Below, piece by piece: positions 51,066 to 59,217 of a stretch of DNA of 64,000 nucleotides. Under the pieces are notes generated by a model. It was given only the letters and a program-made list of their open reading frames with translations. It ran no database searches and was not told where the DNA came from. The DNA comes from an uncultured Eubacteriales bacterium. Its GTDB lineage: Bacteria > Bacillota > Clostridia > Oscillospirales > Acutalibacteraceae. The stretch is taken from positions 1-64,000 of the forward strand of contig CAKSEH010000003.1 in NCBI GenBank assembly GCA_934446475.1, read 5' to 3'. The first letter of the stretch is position 1. Each line of letters starts with the position of its first letter. The position numbers and the translations under genes are program-made.

Positions 51066-51180
51066 GCAAATCCAAAGACAGCAGGTGGTGCAAAGCACCG
51101 TAAGTTTTCGCCTGCCGAGGTATGCGTGAGAAATTATTTTTGTTTTTTCATGTCTGCCTTTTCTTTGGGCAGACATTTTT
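51066..51180 (+). ncRNA. Ribosomal protein L10 leader with downstream attenuator hairpin
   Basis: ATCCAAAGACAGCAGGTG, a GGTGC/GCACC hairpin, and CGCCTGCCGAGGTATG reproduce the L10(L12)4-binding leader that mimics its 23S rRNA site. At 51151-51180 GTCTGCC...GGGCAGAC plus a T-run forms a terminator. Binding of L10-L12 is expected to favour termination, giving autoregulation. Confidence 0.92.
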
Positions 51181-51204
51181 TATTTCTTCCGGAGGTGAAA
51201 AAAA

Positions 51205-51723
51205 TTGCCTAACGCAAAGGTTTTAGAACAAAAGCAGCAGATAGTTAAGGAGCTTTCCGAAAAGATAGGCGCAAGCGTTGCCGGTGTTGTTGTAGATTAT
51301 AAGGGTACCACCGTTGCAGACGATACCGCTCTTCGTAAAGAACTCAGGGAAGCGGGAGTTGAGTATTTCGTAGTAAAGAACACACTTCTTTCCCGTGCTG
51401 TTGAGGGAACCGAACTTGAAAGCATAAAGGAAGTTCTTGAGGGAACAACCGCTCTTGCGCTTTCAAAGGAGGACCACACCGCAGCTGCGAGAATACTTCA
51501 TAAGTTTTCCGAATCGCACGAGAATTTTGCAATAAAGGCCGGCTTCCTTGACGGTAAAACTATCGACATTGATACCATTACCGCTCTTGCAAAGCTCCCC
51601 AGCAGGGATGTTCTTCTTGCAACCGTTCTCAGCGCATTCCAGGCTCCTATCGCAGCATTTGCCCGTGCTATTCAGGCTATCGTTGATAAAGACGGTAACG
51701 GTGAAGCAGAAGCGGCAGAATAA
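51205..51723 (+). CDS. rplJ: 50S ribosomal protein L10
   Basis: A 172-residue L10 protein with LPNAKVLEQKQQIVKELSEK at the N-terminus, VVDYKGTTVADDTALRKELR and VVKNTLLSRAVEG, then the C-terminal helix that carries L7/L12 dimers. It forms the base of the ribosomal stalk and regulates its own operon through the leader at 51066. The start is TTG at 51205 behind GGAGGTG. rplL follows after 45 bases. rplK and rplA are not adjacent. Confidence 0.96.
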   Translation: MPNAKVLEQKQQIVKELSEKIGASVAGVVVDYKGTTVADDTALRKELREAGVEYFVVKNTLLSRAVEGTELESIKEVLEGTTALALSKEDHTAAARILHKFSESHENFAIKAGFLDGKTIDIDTITALAKLPSRDVLLATVLSAFQAPIAAFARAIQAIVDKDGNGEAEAAE

Positions 51724-51768
51724 TTTTTAAAAATACCATAAAACAATATAAATTGGAGGAAAATTAAA

Positions 51769-52146
51769 ATGGCATCTGAAAAGATTACAGCTATGATTGA
51801 AGAGATAAAAGCTCTTACAGTTCTTGAGCTTTCCGAGCTCGTAAAAGCAGTTGAAGAGGAATTCGGTGTATCCGCTGCAGCAGCAGTTGCAGTAGCAGCT
51901 CCCGCAGGCGCAGGCGCAGCAGCAGCCGAAGAAAAGACAGAATTCGATGTTGTACTTGCTGAGGCAGGCGCAGAGAAGATCAAGGTAATTAAGGCAGTTC
52001 GTGAGATCACCGGTCTCGGCCTTGCTGAGGCTAAGGGCCTTGTTGACGGTGCTCCTAAGACTCTTAAGGAAGCTGTTTCCAAGGATGAAGCTGAATCTAT
52101 CAAGGCTAAGCTTGAAGAGGTTGGCGCAAAAGTTGAGCTTAAGTAA
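51769..52146 (+). CDS. rplL: 50S ribosomal protein L7/L12
   Basis: This 125-residue stalk protein has the N-terminal dimerisation domain ([20 protein letters not shown]), an Ala-rich hinge at about residues 36-52, and the C-terminal factor-binding domain ([35 protein letters not shown]). It recruits translation GTPases. GGAGG precedes the ATG. Codon choice is strongly biased (AAG, GCA, GAG), as for highly expressed genes. A strong terminator follows. Confidence 0.98.
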   Translation: MASEKITAMIEEIKALTVLELSELVKAVEEEFGVSAAAAVAVAAPAGAGAAAAEEKTEFDVVLAEAGAEKIKVIKAVREITGLGLAEAKGLVDGAPKTLKEAVSKDEAESIKAKLEEVGAKVELK

Positions 52147-52176
52147 TTCTTAATTTAAGCCTTAACCTATCACTGG

Positions 52177-52212
52177 TTAAAAACGCTCCCCGAATTTTCG
52201 GGGAGCGTTTTG
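52177..52212 (+). terminator. Terminator of rplJL
   Basis: AACGCTCCCCGAA-TT-TTCGGGGAGCGTT followed by TTG; strong stem right after rplL. Confidence 0.92.
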
Positions 52213-52221
52213 ATTGTAGAA

Positions 52222-52257
52222 AAAGCAGGTTTTCTTTTGTTCGGAAAACCTGCTTTA
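52222..52257 (-). terminator. Terminator of the AraC-type regulator gene
   Basis: AAAGCAGGTTTTC pairs with its inverse GAAAACCTGCTTT across a short loop, seven bases past the stop at 52264. It can serve convergent transcripts from both sides. Confidence 0.75.
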
Positions 52258-52263
52258 AATTTT

Positions 52264-53151
52264 TTAAGTAATTCTTCCGTTTTCCTTTCTGTATTTCGAC
52301 GGACTTTGCCCCGTTCGGTCTTTGAAAAATTTTGAAAAGTAATAAATGTTTGAAAAACCGAGTTTTGATGTTATTTCACAAACGGAGAGATTTCGGTCTG
52401 CGAGTAATTCTTTCGCCTTTTTAAGCCTTAAGTCAAGCATATAATTTATTACACTTTTGCCTGTTTCCGCTTTAAAAATTCTTTTAATGCTTGATTTTGA
52501 ATACGAAAATCTGTCGGATATATCCGATAGGGTGACCTGACTTGAAATATTATCGTTTATGTATCCGATAATATCTTCCGTAAGGGTCTGGCGATGAGAA
52601 TAAAGATCGAACGATTCCGCCCGCTTTTCTTTTTCGGTCGACTCTGAGGCGGTAAGCGAAAGTATGAGCAATTCTATGGAGTTTTTTATTTCCTGTTCAA
52701 GCTCGGATTTTGAACTTTCATTTCTTTGCATAGAGCCGTCACGCACGATATCAAGCGGATCTTTCGGTATAAGCAGGTTCTGTGATGCCTTGATTATATC
52801 GTTAAGATACTGCTTTTGCCTTTTGTTTACGCTCATAATCATATTATTGAAGTATTTCATAAGGGGACTGTCGGATTTAAAACATATGACAATTATCGTA
52901 GGACTACCCTGATATGGCTCAAGAGAGTGAAATTCAAACGGCTTGTGACATACCATTTCACCGCTTTTTACTATATATTTTGAATCTCCCGCAGTCTCGC
53001 ATATTTTTCCGCTTTCAACATAAACAAATTCCCAGCCGTCGTGCCGCTCGCCGGGGTAGGTGAAATCTGTCGGCACATTATAACAAAAAGCGCTTACAAG
53101 ACTGACAACTTCAACTGTTTTGCTTAAAATCACACCGCTCTCTTTGTTCAC
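52264..53151 (-). CDS. AraC-family transcriptional regulator with cupin sensor
   Basis: A 295-residue regulator. Residues about 20-110 form a cupin sugar-sensor domain (RHDGWEFVYVESGK, KSGEMVCHKPFEFHSLEP). Residues about 195-290 carry the double helix-turn-helix: VTLSDISDRFSYSKSSIKRIFKAE (first, in part) and LSVCEITSKLGFSNIYYFSK (second), with the family end SPSKYRKENG. Start is GTG at 53151 behind GAGGTGAT. It reads away from the deacetylase-NagB-like-kinase-aldolase operon at 53501, and is its probable regulator. The ligand is likely a sugar of that pathway, by context only. Confidence 0.9.
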   Translation of the reverse strand: MNKESGVILSKTVEVVSLVSAFCYNVPTDFTYPGERHDGWEFVYVESGKICETAGDSKYIVKSGEMVCHKPFEFHSLEPYQGSPTIIVICFKSDSPLMKYFNNMIMSVNKRQKQYLNDIIKASQNLLIPKDPLDIVRDGSMQRNESSKSELEQEIKNSIELLILSLTASESTEKEKRAESFDLYSHRQTLTEDIIGYINDNISSQVTLSDISDRFSYSKSSIKRIFKAETGKSVINYMLDLRLKKAKELLADRNLSVCEITSKLGFSNIYYFSKFFKDRTGQSPSKYRKENGRIT

Positions 53152-53264
53152 GGTATCACCTCAATGATAAAAATTAGGTTCATTTTGAAAATAAATGTTT
53201 TATTTGAGCTTATTTTATAAATAATTGAACCGAATGTCAATAGTAAACTTTTATTTATTCAATT

Positions 53265-53470
53265 ATAATGTGCTATGAGGATAGGGATAAATTGTCTGAT
53301 AAACGGCGTTTTCTTCGTTATTCCTCGCTTATCTTTGCTTAAAATACTGCCGTATTGCAAGTCTTTTAAGCAAAGATAAGCGGAAATTTTATCAGCCGAA
53401 ACCGATTTGTCACTGACTGATATTGTAAAAGCCGATAAAATCGGCTTTTCGAAACAATATTCTATAATCA
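53265..53470. repeat. Doubtful diverged relative of the MITE family, with inner hairpins
   Basis: The intergenic stretch keeps AATACTGCCGTATTGCAAG and CGGAAATTTT, both close to inner parts of M1 and M2, and long palindromes: CGCTTATCTTTGCTTAAAA with its inverse near 53385, and AAAAGCCGAT-AAA-ATCGGCTTTT at 53427-53451. Clear GACAAT termini and TA flanks are not found. It lies in the AraC/operon divergent region of 349 bases, where it could also hold operator sites. Confidence 0.35.
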
Positions 53471-53500
53471 TTATAACAGAACGCAGAAAGGAAGATCTAA

Positions 53501-54226
53501 ATGAATGTACTCGCAATAGGCTGCCATCCCGACGATGTTGAAATAGCCTGTGCCGGAACTCTCGCAAAATGCGTAAAGCGTGGCGATAAGGTTATAGTAT
53601 GCCACGTTTCAACAGGTAATCTCGGCCACGTTATCATACCGCCCGATGAGCTTACGATTATTCGTGAAAACGAAGCAAAAAAGGCAGGAAGCCTTGCAGG
53701 AATTGAAGTTATCTCCGCATATTTTAACGATCTTGATATATACGATAACAATAAAGAGGCAAGGGAAAAGATAATAGATGTTATCCGCTATGCCGATCCC
53801 GATTTTATAATAACCCACAATCCGGACGATTATATGCCTGACCATACTGCGGTATCCCGTCTTGTGTTTGACGCAAGCTTTGCCGCAACTTTGCCTAATT
53901 ATACAAATTATCCTCACAGATACAGCAGTCCCGACGGCGCTCCCGCAAAACTCGTTCCGATTTATTATATGGATACCCTTGCCGGAGTTAATTTCGTTCC
54001 CGACGAATTTGTTGATGTCAGCGAAGAAATAGATCTTAAGATCAAAATGCTTGAATGCCACGAGAGTCAGCTTGTGTGGATGAGGGAGCACGACGGTATC
54101 GATTTTGCAGATATGGTAAAGACCTGCTCAAGATACAGAGGTTATCAGTGCGGAGCAGATTATGCCGAGGGATTCAGGCAGTGCAAAGCATATCTTAAAG
54201 GAACAACAAAGCGGTTACTTCCGTAA
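53501..54226 (+). CDS. PIG-L/LmbE-family zinc deacetylase
   Basis: A 241-residue enzyme with the zinc motif HPDD (residues 9-12 in AIGCHPDDVEIACAGTLA) and the further His in ITHNPDDYMPDHTAV. The family removes N-acetyl groups from GlcNAc-type sugars or conjugates (GlcNAc-PI, mycothiol, bacillithiol precursors, free amino sugars). Here it is the first gene of an operon with a NagB-like protein, a PfkB kinase and a class II aldolase, so an N-acetylated sugar of a breakdown pathway is the likely substrate. No signal peptide. AAAGGAAG precedes the ATG. BshB-type bacillithiol work is less likely from context. Confidence 0.88.
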   Translation: MNVLAIGCHPDDVEIACAGTLAKCVKRGDKVIVCHVSTGNLGHVIIPPDELTIIRENEAKKAGSLAGIEVISAYFNDLDIYDNNKEAREKIIDVIRYADPDFIITHNPDDYMPDHTAVSRLVFDASFAATLPNYTNYPHRYSSPDGAPAKLVPIYYMDTLAGVNFVPDEFVDVSEEIDLKIKMLECHESQLVWMREHDGIDFADMVKTCSRYRGYQCGADYAEGFRQCKAYLKGTTKRLLP

Positions 54227-54250
54227 AAAATTTTAAAGGAGAAATATATT

Positions 54251-55186
54251 ATGGATTTTATGTCAACTGTTAAAGGCTCACTTCTTGAAAACTTTTATCC
54301 AAAGGGCTGGGATATGGGAAAAATCGACGCCTGCTGTGAAAAGGGCGTTGCCCGTGAGGACTTCTGGAATAAGGAATTCACCCCCGTTGAGTGTGAAAGC
54401 CTTTCGGATTTTGATACCCTTATGGGTCACGAAATAGCAATGCAGATAAAGCTCACTGCCGAAGAGGGCAGAAAGCTTGCAATGATTTTGCCCGTAGGAC
54501 CTATGGGTATGTACCGTTGGGCAGTATACTTCCTTAATGAGTGGAATGTAAGCTGCGACCACGTTTACACATTCAATATGGATGAATGGGCAGACGCAGA
54601 GGGTAACACCCTTGACAGCTCAAATCCCGCTTCTTTTGAGTATTCGATGAAAGAAGCTTTCTTCGGCAAACTTAAAAATACCGTGCCCGAGGCTCAGCGT
54701 AATTTTGCAACAAAAACAAATCTTCCTACATATCCCGAAAAGATAACCGCTTTAAGGGCTGAAGGAGCAAAGCTCGTTTTGGTTTACGGAATAGGCAGAA
54801 TGTGCCATATAGCTTTCTGGGAACCTCATTTTGCAAGCGAGTTTAACTGTGTTGAGGAGTGGAAGCAGCAGTGCTACCGCTTAGGCGCAAAGCTTCATCC
54901 GCTTACCATTGAGCAGAATGCAATAACAAGCTTTAAGAGCCGTACTACCCTTGTTCCCTGTACCGCAAACACCATAGGCCCCGGACTTTTCCTTAAGGCT
55001 GATTATGCAATAGGCGGAGCAGACGGTGCTTTGAGCAGAGGTATGGGCTGGCAGGGAATGAGCTTTTTAACAACTCTTCATTACGGTCCCGATATGCATA
55101 TAACCTCAACATTTATACCCACTCTCCCCGGCAGACTTTTCTATCTTAAAGAGCTTGCGGGTCCGCTTACGGCTGAGTGCAACTGA
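54251..55186 (+). CDS. NagB-like protein with altered active site
   Basis: This 311-residue protein belongs to the glucosamine-6-phosphate deaminase/isomerase fold. It keeps the NMDEW segment (Asp111, matching the NagB base Asp72) and the His and Glu of CHIAFWEP (His186, Glu191). The NagB motif GVGNDGHIAFNEP is [13 protein letters not shown] here, so the Asp of the Asp-His-Glu ring-opening set is Met184. The phosphate loop is [11 protein letters not shown] rather than LPTGSTP-type. It is also about 45 residues longer than NagB. A deaminase or isomerase for an unusual, perhaps unphosphorylated, sugar is plausible. NagB-like and LmbE domains are fused in some Bacteroidetes proteins, in line with the neighbour upstream. 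GGAGA precedes the ATG. Confidence 0.82.
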   Translation: MDFMSTVKGSLLENFYPKGWDMGKIDACCEKGVAREDFWNKEFTPVECESLSDFDTLMGHEIAMQIKLTAEEGRKLAMILPVGPMGMYRWAVYFLNEWNVSCDHVYTFNMDEWADAEGNTLDSSNPASFEYSMKEAFFGKLKNTVPEAQRNFATKTNLPTYPEKITALRAEGAKLVLVYGIGRMCHIAFWEPHFASEFNCVEEWKQQCYRLGAKLHPLTIEQNAITSFKSRTTLVPCTANTIGPGLFLKADYAIGGADGALSRGMGWQGMSFLTTLHYGPDMHITSTFIPTLPGRLFYLKELAGPLTAECN

Positions 55187-55191
55187 GACTT

Positions 55192-56208
55192 ATGTCCGAA
55201 AGAAAAGGAATAGCGATAGCCGGCAACATACTTGTTGACACGGTTAAAAATATAGACTATTATCCTGAAATGGGAATGCTTGCGAGCATTTCGTCACAAA
55301 CCAGAGGCGTCGGCGGATGCGTACCGAACACCGCTATAAATCTTGCAAAGATCGACGGCGGTATTCCGATTTTTGCGGCGGGTCTTGTAGGTGACGATGA
55401 AAACGGCAGATATGTGATATCAAAGCTTAAAGAGCACGGCATCGATACAAAAGCGGTGAATGTTACCGACCGTGCTGCTACGAGCTACAGCGATGTTATG
55501 AGCATACCGGGCGGCGAGAGAACTTTTTTCCACGCTAAGGGAGCAAACGCCCTTCTGTCAGGCAAAGATATAGATATATCATCGCTTAACTGCGAGATTT
55601 TGCATATAGGATATGCAATGTTGCTTGACGGACTCGATAAACCCGACAGTGAATACGGCACTGTTATGGCAAGAGTGCTTAACAGTGCGCAGAAAGCGGG
55701 AATTAAAACCTCCGTTGACGCCGTAAGCAATAAAAACGAAAATTACGGTGAAATAATGAAGGCTTCGTTTAAATACTGCGATTATGTTATCATCAACGAA
55801 GTGGAATGTTGTGCGGTCTGGGGACTCAAAGGCATCCTTGATAACGGCGATCCCGATGTTGAAAACATAAGGGAAGCTATGAAAAAATCGCTCTCGTGCG
55901 GTATAAGGGAAAAGATAACGGTTCATTCCAAAAAAGCCGGGTTTTGTCTTGATAAAAACGGCCGTTTTACGGTTGTTCCCTCCCTTAAGATACCTAAAGG
56001 CGAGATTAAAGGCAGCGTCGGAGCGGGGGATTCGTTCTGTGCGGCTGCGCTTTACGGTATTTATAGAGGTTTTGACGATGAAAAAATGCTTTCGTTTGCG
56101 TCTGCCGCCGCAGTCTGCAATTTAAGAGCTGAAAATGCTACGGACGGTATGCTTCCCGCTGAGGAAATAGAGAAAATCTGTGAAGAATACGAAAGGCTTG
56201 AACTTTAA
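55192..56208 (+). CDS. PfkB-family carbohydrate kinase
   Basis: A 338-residue ribokinase-fold enzyme. GIAIAGNILVDTVKNIDYYP at the N-terminus, GGCVPNTAINLAKI (signature 1), GDDENGRYVISKLKEHGID, and the catalytic GSVGAGDSFCAAALYGIY (signature 2 with the base Asp) are present. It phosphorylates a sugar, probably the product of the deaminase-like enzyme, before aldol cleavage. The ATG at 55192 lies five bases after the previous stop without a strong ribosome site, so translation is coupled; a GTG at 55177 is a less likely start. The aldolase ATG overlaps its stop. Confidence 0.88.
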   Translation: MSERKGIAIAGNILVDTVKNIDYYPEMGMLASISSQTRGVGGCVPNTAINLAKIDGGIPIFAAGLVGDDENGRYVISKLKEHGIDTKAVNVTDRAATSYSDVMSIPGGERTFFHAKGANALLSGKDIDISSLNCEILHIGYAMLLDGLDKPDSEYGTVMARVLNSAQKAGIKTSVDAVSNKNENYGEIMKASFKYCDYVIINEVECCAVWGLKGILDNGDPDVENIREAMKKSLSCGIREKITVHSKKAGFCLDKNGRFTVVPSLKIPKGEIKGSVGAGDSFCAAALYGIYRGFDDEKMLSFASAAAVCNLRAENATDGMLPAEEIEKICEEYERLEL

Positions 56209-57050
56209 TGTTAGTTAATTTAAATGATGTGCTTAAAAAGGCGCAGAGCGGTTTTTATGCCGTAGGATTATTCAATACCATAGACACCGATATGCTTGAG
56301 GCCGCAATAAGCGCAGCCGAAGAGATGCGTTCGCCTATTATAATAGGTACCGCAGAGGTGCTTTTGCCTTACGGCGAACTTAAGCTCATAGCACCGTCGA
56401 TTATATCCGCTGCAAAAAGGGCAAGCGTGCCGGTTGTAGTCCATTATGACCACGGTCTTACTTTCGACCGTTGTATGGAAGCGCTCAGTCTCGGCTTTTC
56501 GAGCGTTATGTTTGACGGTTCTGCCGGCGACAGCAAAAAGAATATTGAAGACACTGCTCAGATAGTAAAGATAGCCCACAGTCTCGGCGCTACTGTCGAG
56601 GGCGAAATAGGCCACGTCGGCGAGGCTGCAACGGGCGACGGAGATGTAAGCGATAATTACACAACTCCCGAAGAGGCTCTTTCTTATGCAAATAAAACCG
56701 GCGTTGATGCGCTTGCGGTAGCTATAGGCACTGCGCACGGCGCATACAAATCAAAACCGAAGCTTGATATAAACCGCCTTAAGGAAATACGCAGCACGGT
56801 GGACGTTCCGCTTGTTCTGCACGGCGGTTCGGGTCTTTCGGATGATGACTTTAAAAACACCGTAAAAGCCGGCATTTGCAAGGTTAACATCTTTACAGAC
56901 CTTTGCGTCGCCGGTACCGACGCTATGAAATTCGCAACCGAAAATAATTATGATTACCTGAATGCAAGGTCGCTTAAAGTTCAGTACATAAAAGAGGCTG
57001 TTAAGAAAAAAATAGCTCTCTTCGGTTCCGAAGGCAAGGCTGATTGTTAA
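56208..57050 (+). CDS. Class II ketose-bisphosphate aldolase (FbaA/GatY/KbaY family)
   Basis: The 280-residue zinc aldolase has all metal and phosphate motifs: VHYDHGLTFD (His and Asp), EGEIGHVGE, GTAHGAYKSK, and LHGGSGLSDDD. It cleaves fructose or tagatose 1,6-bisphosphate or a related ketose to triose phosphates. As last gene of a deacetylase, NagB-like, kinase and aldolase operon it probably finishes the breakdown of one sugar. Fructose versus tagatose cannot be decided. The ATG overlaps the previous stop by one base. Confidence 0.88.
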   Translation: MLVNLNDVLKKAQSGFYAVGLFNTIDTDMLEAAISAAEEMRSPIIIGTAEVLLPYGELKLIAPSIISAAKRASVPVVVHYDHGLTFDRCMEALSLGFSSVMFDGSAGDSKKNIEDTAQIVKIAHSLGATVEGEIGHVGEAATGDGDVSDNYTTPEEALSYANKTGVDALAVAIGTAHGAYKSKPKLDINRLKEIRSTVDVPLVLHGGSGLSDDDFKNTVKAGICKVNIFTDLCVAGTDAMKFATENNYDYLNARSLKVQYIKEAVKKKIALFGSEGKADC

Positions 57051-57078
57051 CAAATTGTTAACAATTATAAGTTATAAT

Positions 57079-57123
57079 ATACTGTGCTTTTCTTAATGAT
57101 TTGAGAGGAGCACAGTATTTTTT
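57079..57123 (+). terminator. Hairpin between aldolase and htpG
   Basis: ATACTGTGCT (57079-57088) pairs with AGCACAGTAT (57109-57118) around a 20-base loop, then TTTTTT. A TATAAT (57073-57078) sits directly before it without a clear -35, so the hairpin may end the sugar operon or, if that -10 is real, form the 5' end of the htpG message. Confidence 0.65.
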
Positions 57124-57140
57124 AATAAAGGTGAATAACA

Positions 57141-59027
57141 ATGCGGACAAGACAGTTTAAATCAGAATCCAAAAAACTTATGGATATGATGATAAATTCT
57201 ATATATACCCATAAGGAAATATTTTTAAGAGAAATAATCTCAAATGCTTCGGATGCGCTTGATAAGCTTTATTTCAGGTCGCTTACAGATACGAATGTCG
57301 GTCTTAAAGCAGGCGATTTTTGTATAAAGGTCGCATTTGATAAAGAAGCAAGAACAATAACCGTAAGCGATAACGGCTGCGGTATGACAGAGGATGAACT
57401 TGACAAAAACCTCGGAACTATCGCCAAGAGCGGCTCATTTGACTTTAAGTCGGAGAATGAAAAGACCGAAAATGTTGATATAATAGGGCAGTTCGGCGTG
57501 GGATTCTATTCGGCTTTTATGGTAAGCGACAGCGTAACGGTCAAAACAAAGGCTTACGGCAGCGATAAGGCTTATTGTTGGCAGTCAAGCGGAGCAGAGG
57601 GGTATACCGTAGAGGAGTGCGAAAAGCCCGATTTCGGAACAACGGTAATAATGCATTTGAAACCCGATACCGATACGGAAAATTACAGCGAATACCTTGA
57701 CCAGTACAGACTCAGTGCCCTTATAAAGAAATATTCGGATTATATCCGTCATCCGATTAAAATGAATTTTGAGACCAGAAAGCCGGTTGAGGGCAAAGAG
57801 GGTGAATATGAGGATGTTGTTGAGGAACGCACCGTAAACAGTATGATCCCGCTTTGGAAAAAAGCAAAAAAGGATATAAAGCCTGAAGAATACAATGCTT
57901 TTTATAAAGAAAACTTTATGGATTATGAAGATCCCGCAAGGGTTATCCATACAAGCACGGAGGGTCAGGCAACATTCCACGCACTTATGTTTATTCCTAA
58001 ACATCCACCGTTTAACTATTATACCAAGGAATATGAAAAAGGGCTTAAGCTTTATTCAAAGGGTGTCCTCATAACCGAAAAATGTGCAGAGCTGCTCCCC
58101 GATTACTTCAGCTTTGTAAGGGGTCTTGCGGACAGCGAGGATCTTTCCCTTAATATTTCAAGAGAAATGCTTCAACATGACAGTCAGCTTAAACTTATGG
58201 CAAAGACGCTTGAAAAAAAGATCAAAAACGAGCTTGAAAGTATGCTCAAAAACGACAGAGCGCTTTACGAAGAGTTTTTCAAGGCTTTCGGCATCCAGCT
58301 TAAATTCGGTATCTATAATGATTACGGAATGCATAAGGATGTTTTAAAGGACCTTATAATGTTCCCCTCTTCAAATGAAAATAAGCTTACAACCTTAAAG
58401 GAATATACCGAGCGGATGAAAGAGGGACAGGATACGATATATTATGCCTGCGGTGAGACTGTAGAACGCATAGAACTTCTCCCTCAGTGCGATACGGTTA
58501 AAGAAAAAGGATATGAAATTCTTTATCTTACCGAAAATGTAGATGAATTCGCCCTTATGATGCTTTCCGAGTATGACGGTAAAAAGTTTATGAATATCTG
58601 CGATGATAAGCTTGACCTTGATACCGAAGACGAGAAAAAAGAGCTTGCCGATAAAAATGAGGCGGCAAAGGATATGTTCGCAGTTATGAAAGAGGCATTA
58701 GGCGATAAGGTGAGCGATATAAGATTCACGGGTAAACTTAAAAACCATCCCGTTTGTCTTACAAGCGAGGGCGGCATTTCTCTTGAAATGGAGAAAACAT
58801 TAAATCAAATGCCGGGAGCACAGGATAAGGTGAAAGCAAAGCTTGTGCTTGAAATAAGCTCAGAACACCCGATATCAAATAAGCTTACCGAGCTTTTCGG
58901 CAAGGATAAGGAGACTGTCGGGGAATATGCAAAGCTGCTTTATGACGAGGCGTGTCTTATAGGCGGAAAGAATATAGACGACCCTGCCGAGCACAGCAAA
59001 CTTATATGTAAGCTTATGCTTAAGTAA
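57141..59027 (+). CDS. htpG: Hsp90-family chaperone HtpG
   Basis: A 628-residue chaperone. The N-terminal GHKL ATPase domain has IFLREIISNASDALDKL (Glu-x4-Asn), ITVSDNGCGMTEDEL, GTIAKSGS and GQFGVGFYSAFMV. The middle domain has MLQHDSQLKLMAK-type sequence (catalytic Arg in NISREMLQ) and the C-terminal dimer domain follows. It is of normal bacterial length without the eukaryotic MEEVD tail. AAAGGTG precedes the ATG. No CIRCE operator is seen. Confidence 0.97.
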   Translation: MRTRQFKSESKKLMDMMINSIYTHKEIFLREIISNASDALDKLYFRSLTDTNVGLKAGDFCIKVAFDKEARTITVSDNGCGMTEDELDKNLGTIAKSGSFDFKSENEKTENVDIIGQFGVGFYSAFMVSDSVTVKTKAYGSDKAYCWQSSGAEGYTVEECEKPDFGTTVIMHLKPDTDTENYSEYLDQYRLSALIKKYSDYIRHPIKMNFETRKPVEGKEGEYEDVVEERTVNSMIPLWKKAKKDIKPEEYNAFYKENFMDYEDPARVIHTSTEGQATFHALMFIPKHPPFNYYTKEYEKGLKLYSKGVLITEKCAELLPDYFSFVRGLADSEDLSLNISREMLQHDSQLKLMAKTLEKKIKNELESMLKNDRALYEEFFKAFGIQLKFGIYNDYGMHKDVLKDLIMFPSSNENKLTTLKEYTERMKEGQDTIYYACGETVERIELLPQCDTVKEKGYEILYLTENVDEFALMMLSEYDGKKFMNICDDKLDLDTEDEKKELADKNEAAKDMFAVMKEALGDKVSDIRFTGKLKNHPVCLTSEGGISLEMEKTLNQMPGAQDKVKAKLVLEISSEHPISNKLTELFGKDKETVGEYAKLLYDEACLIGGKNIDDPAEHSKLICKLMLK

Positions 59028-59180
59028 ATATGTTTTGGTAAAGAGTCACCGTTTAAAAGTGCAAAAAATATCATCTGCCTGTTTTTGAACATTATATCAA
59101 AAGAAAAGGAGATATTTACCGACACAATTATAATATAATCAAAAATTATTCAATCAGAATAATTCCTTATAGTATAGTAC

Positions 59181-59215
59181 AAACACCTCAGCATATATAC
59201 TACTGAGGTGTTTTT
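59181..59215 (+). promoter_or_regulatory. Hairpin that buries the ribosome site of the deacetylase gene
   Basis: AAACACCTCAG (59181-59191) pairs perfectly with CTGAGGTGTTT (59203-59213) around an 11-base loop. GAGGTG in the 3' arm is the only ribosome site for the ATG at 59218. The upstream TATAGT boxes (59168-59178) would start transcription at or near the hairpin itself. Confidence 0.65.
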
Positions 59216-59217
59216 AA

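Noticed and set aside
53259..53567. Open frame of 102 codons on the minus strand
   Set aside because: Runs from the deacetylase gene into the palindromic region, no ribosome site, odd composition.
57073..57118. CIRCE heat-shock operator before htpG
   Set aside because: The inverted repeat is ATACTGTGCT/AGCACAGTAT with a 20-base loop, not TTAGCACTC-N9-GAGTGCTAA.
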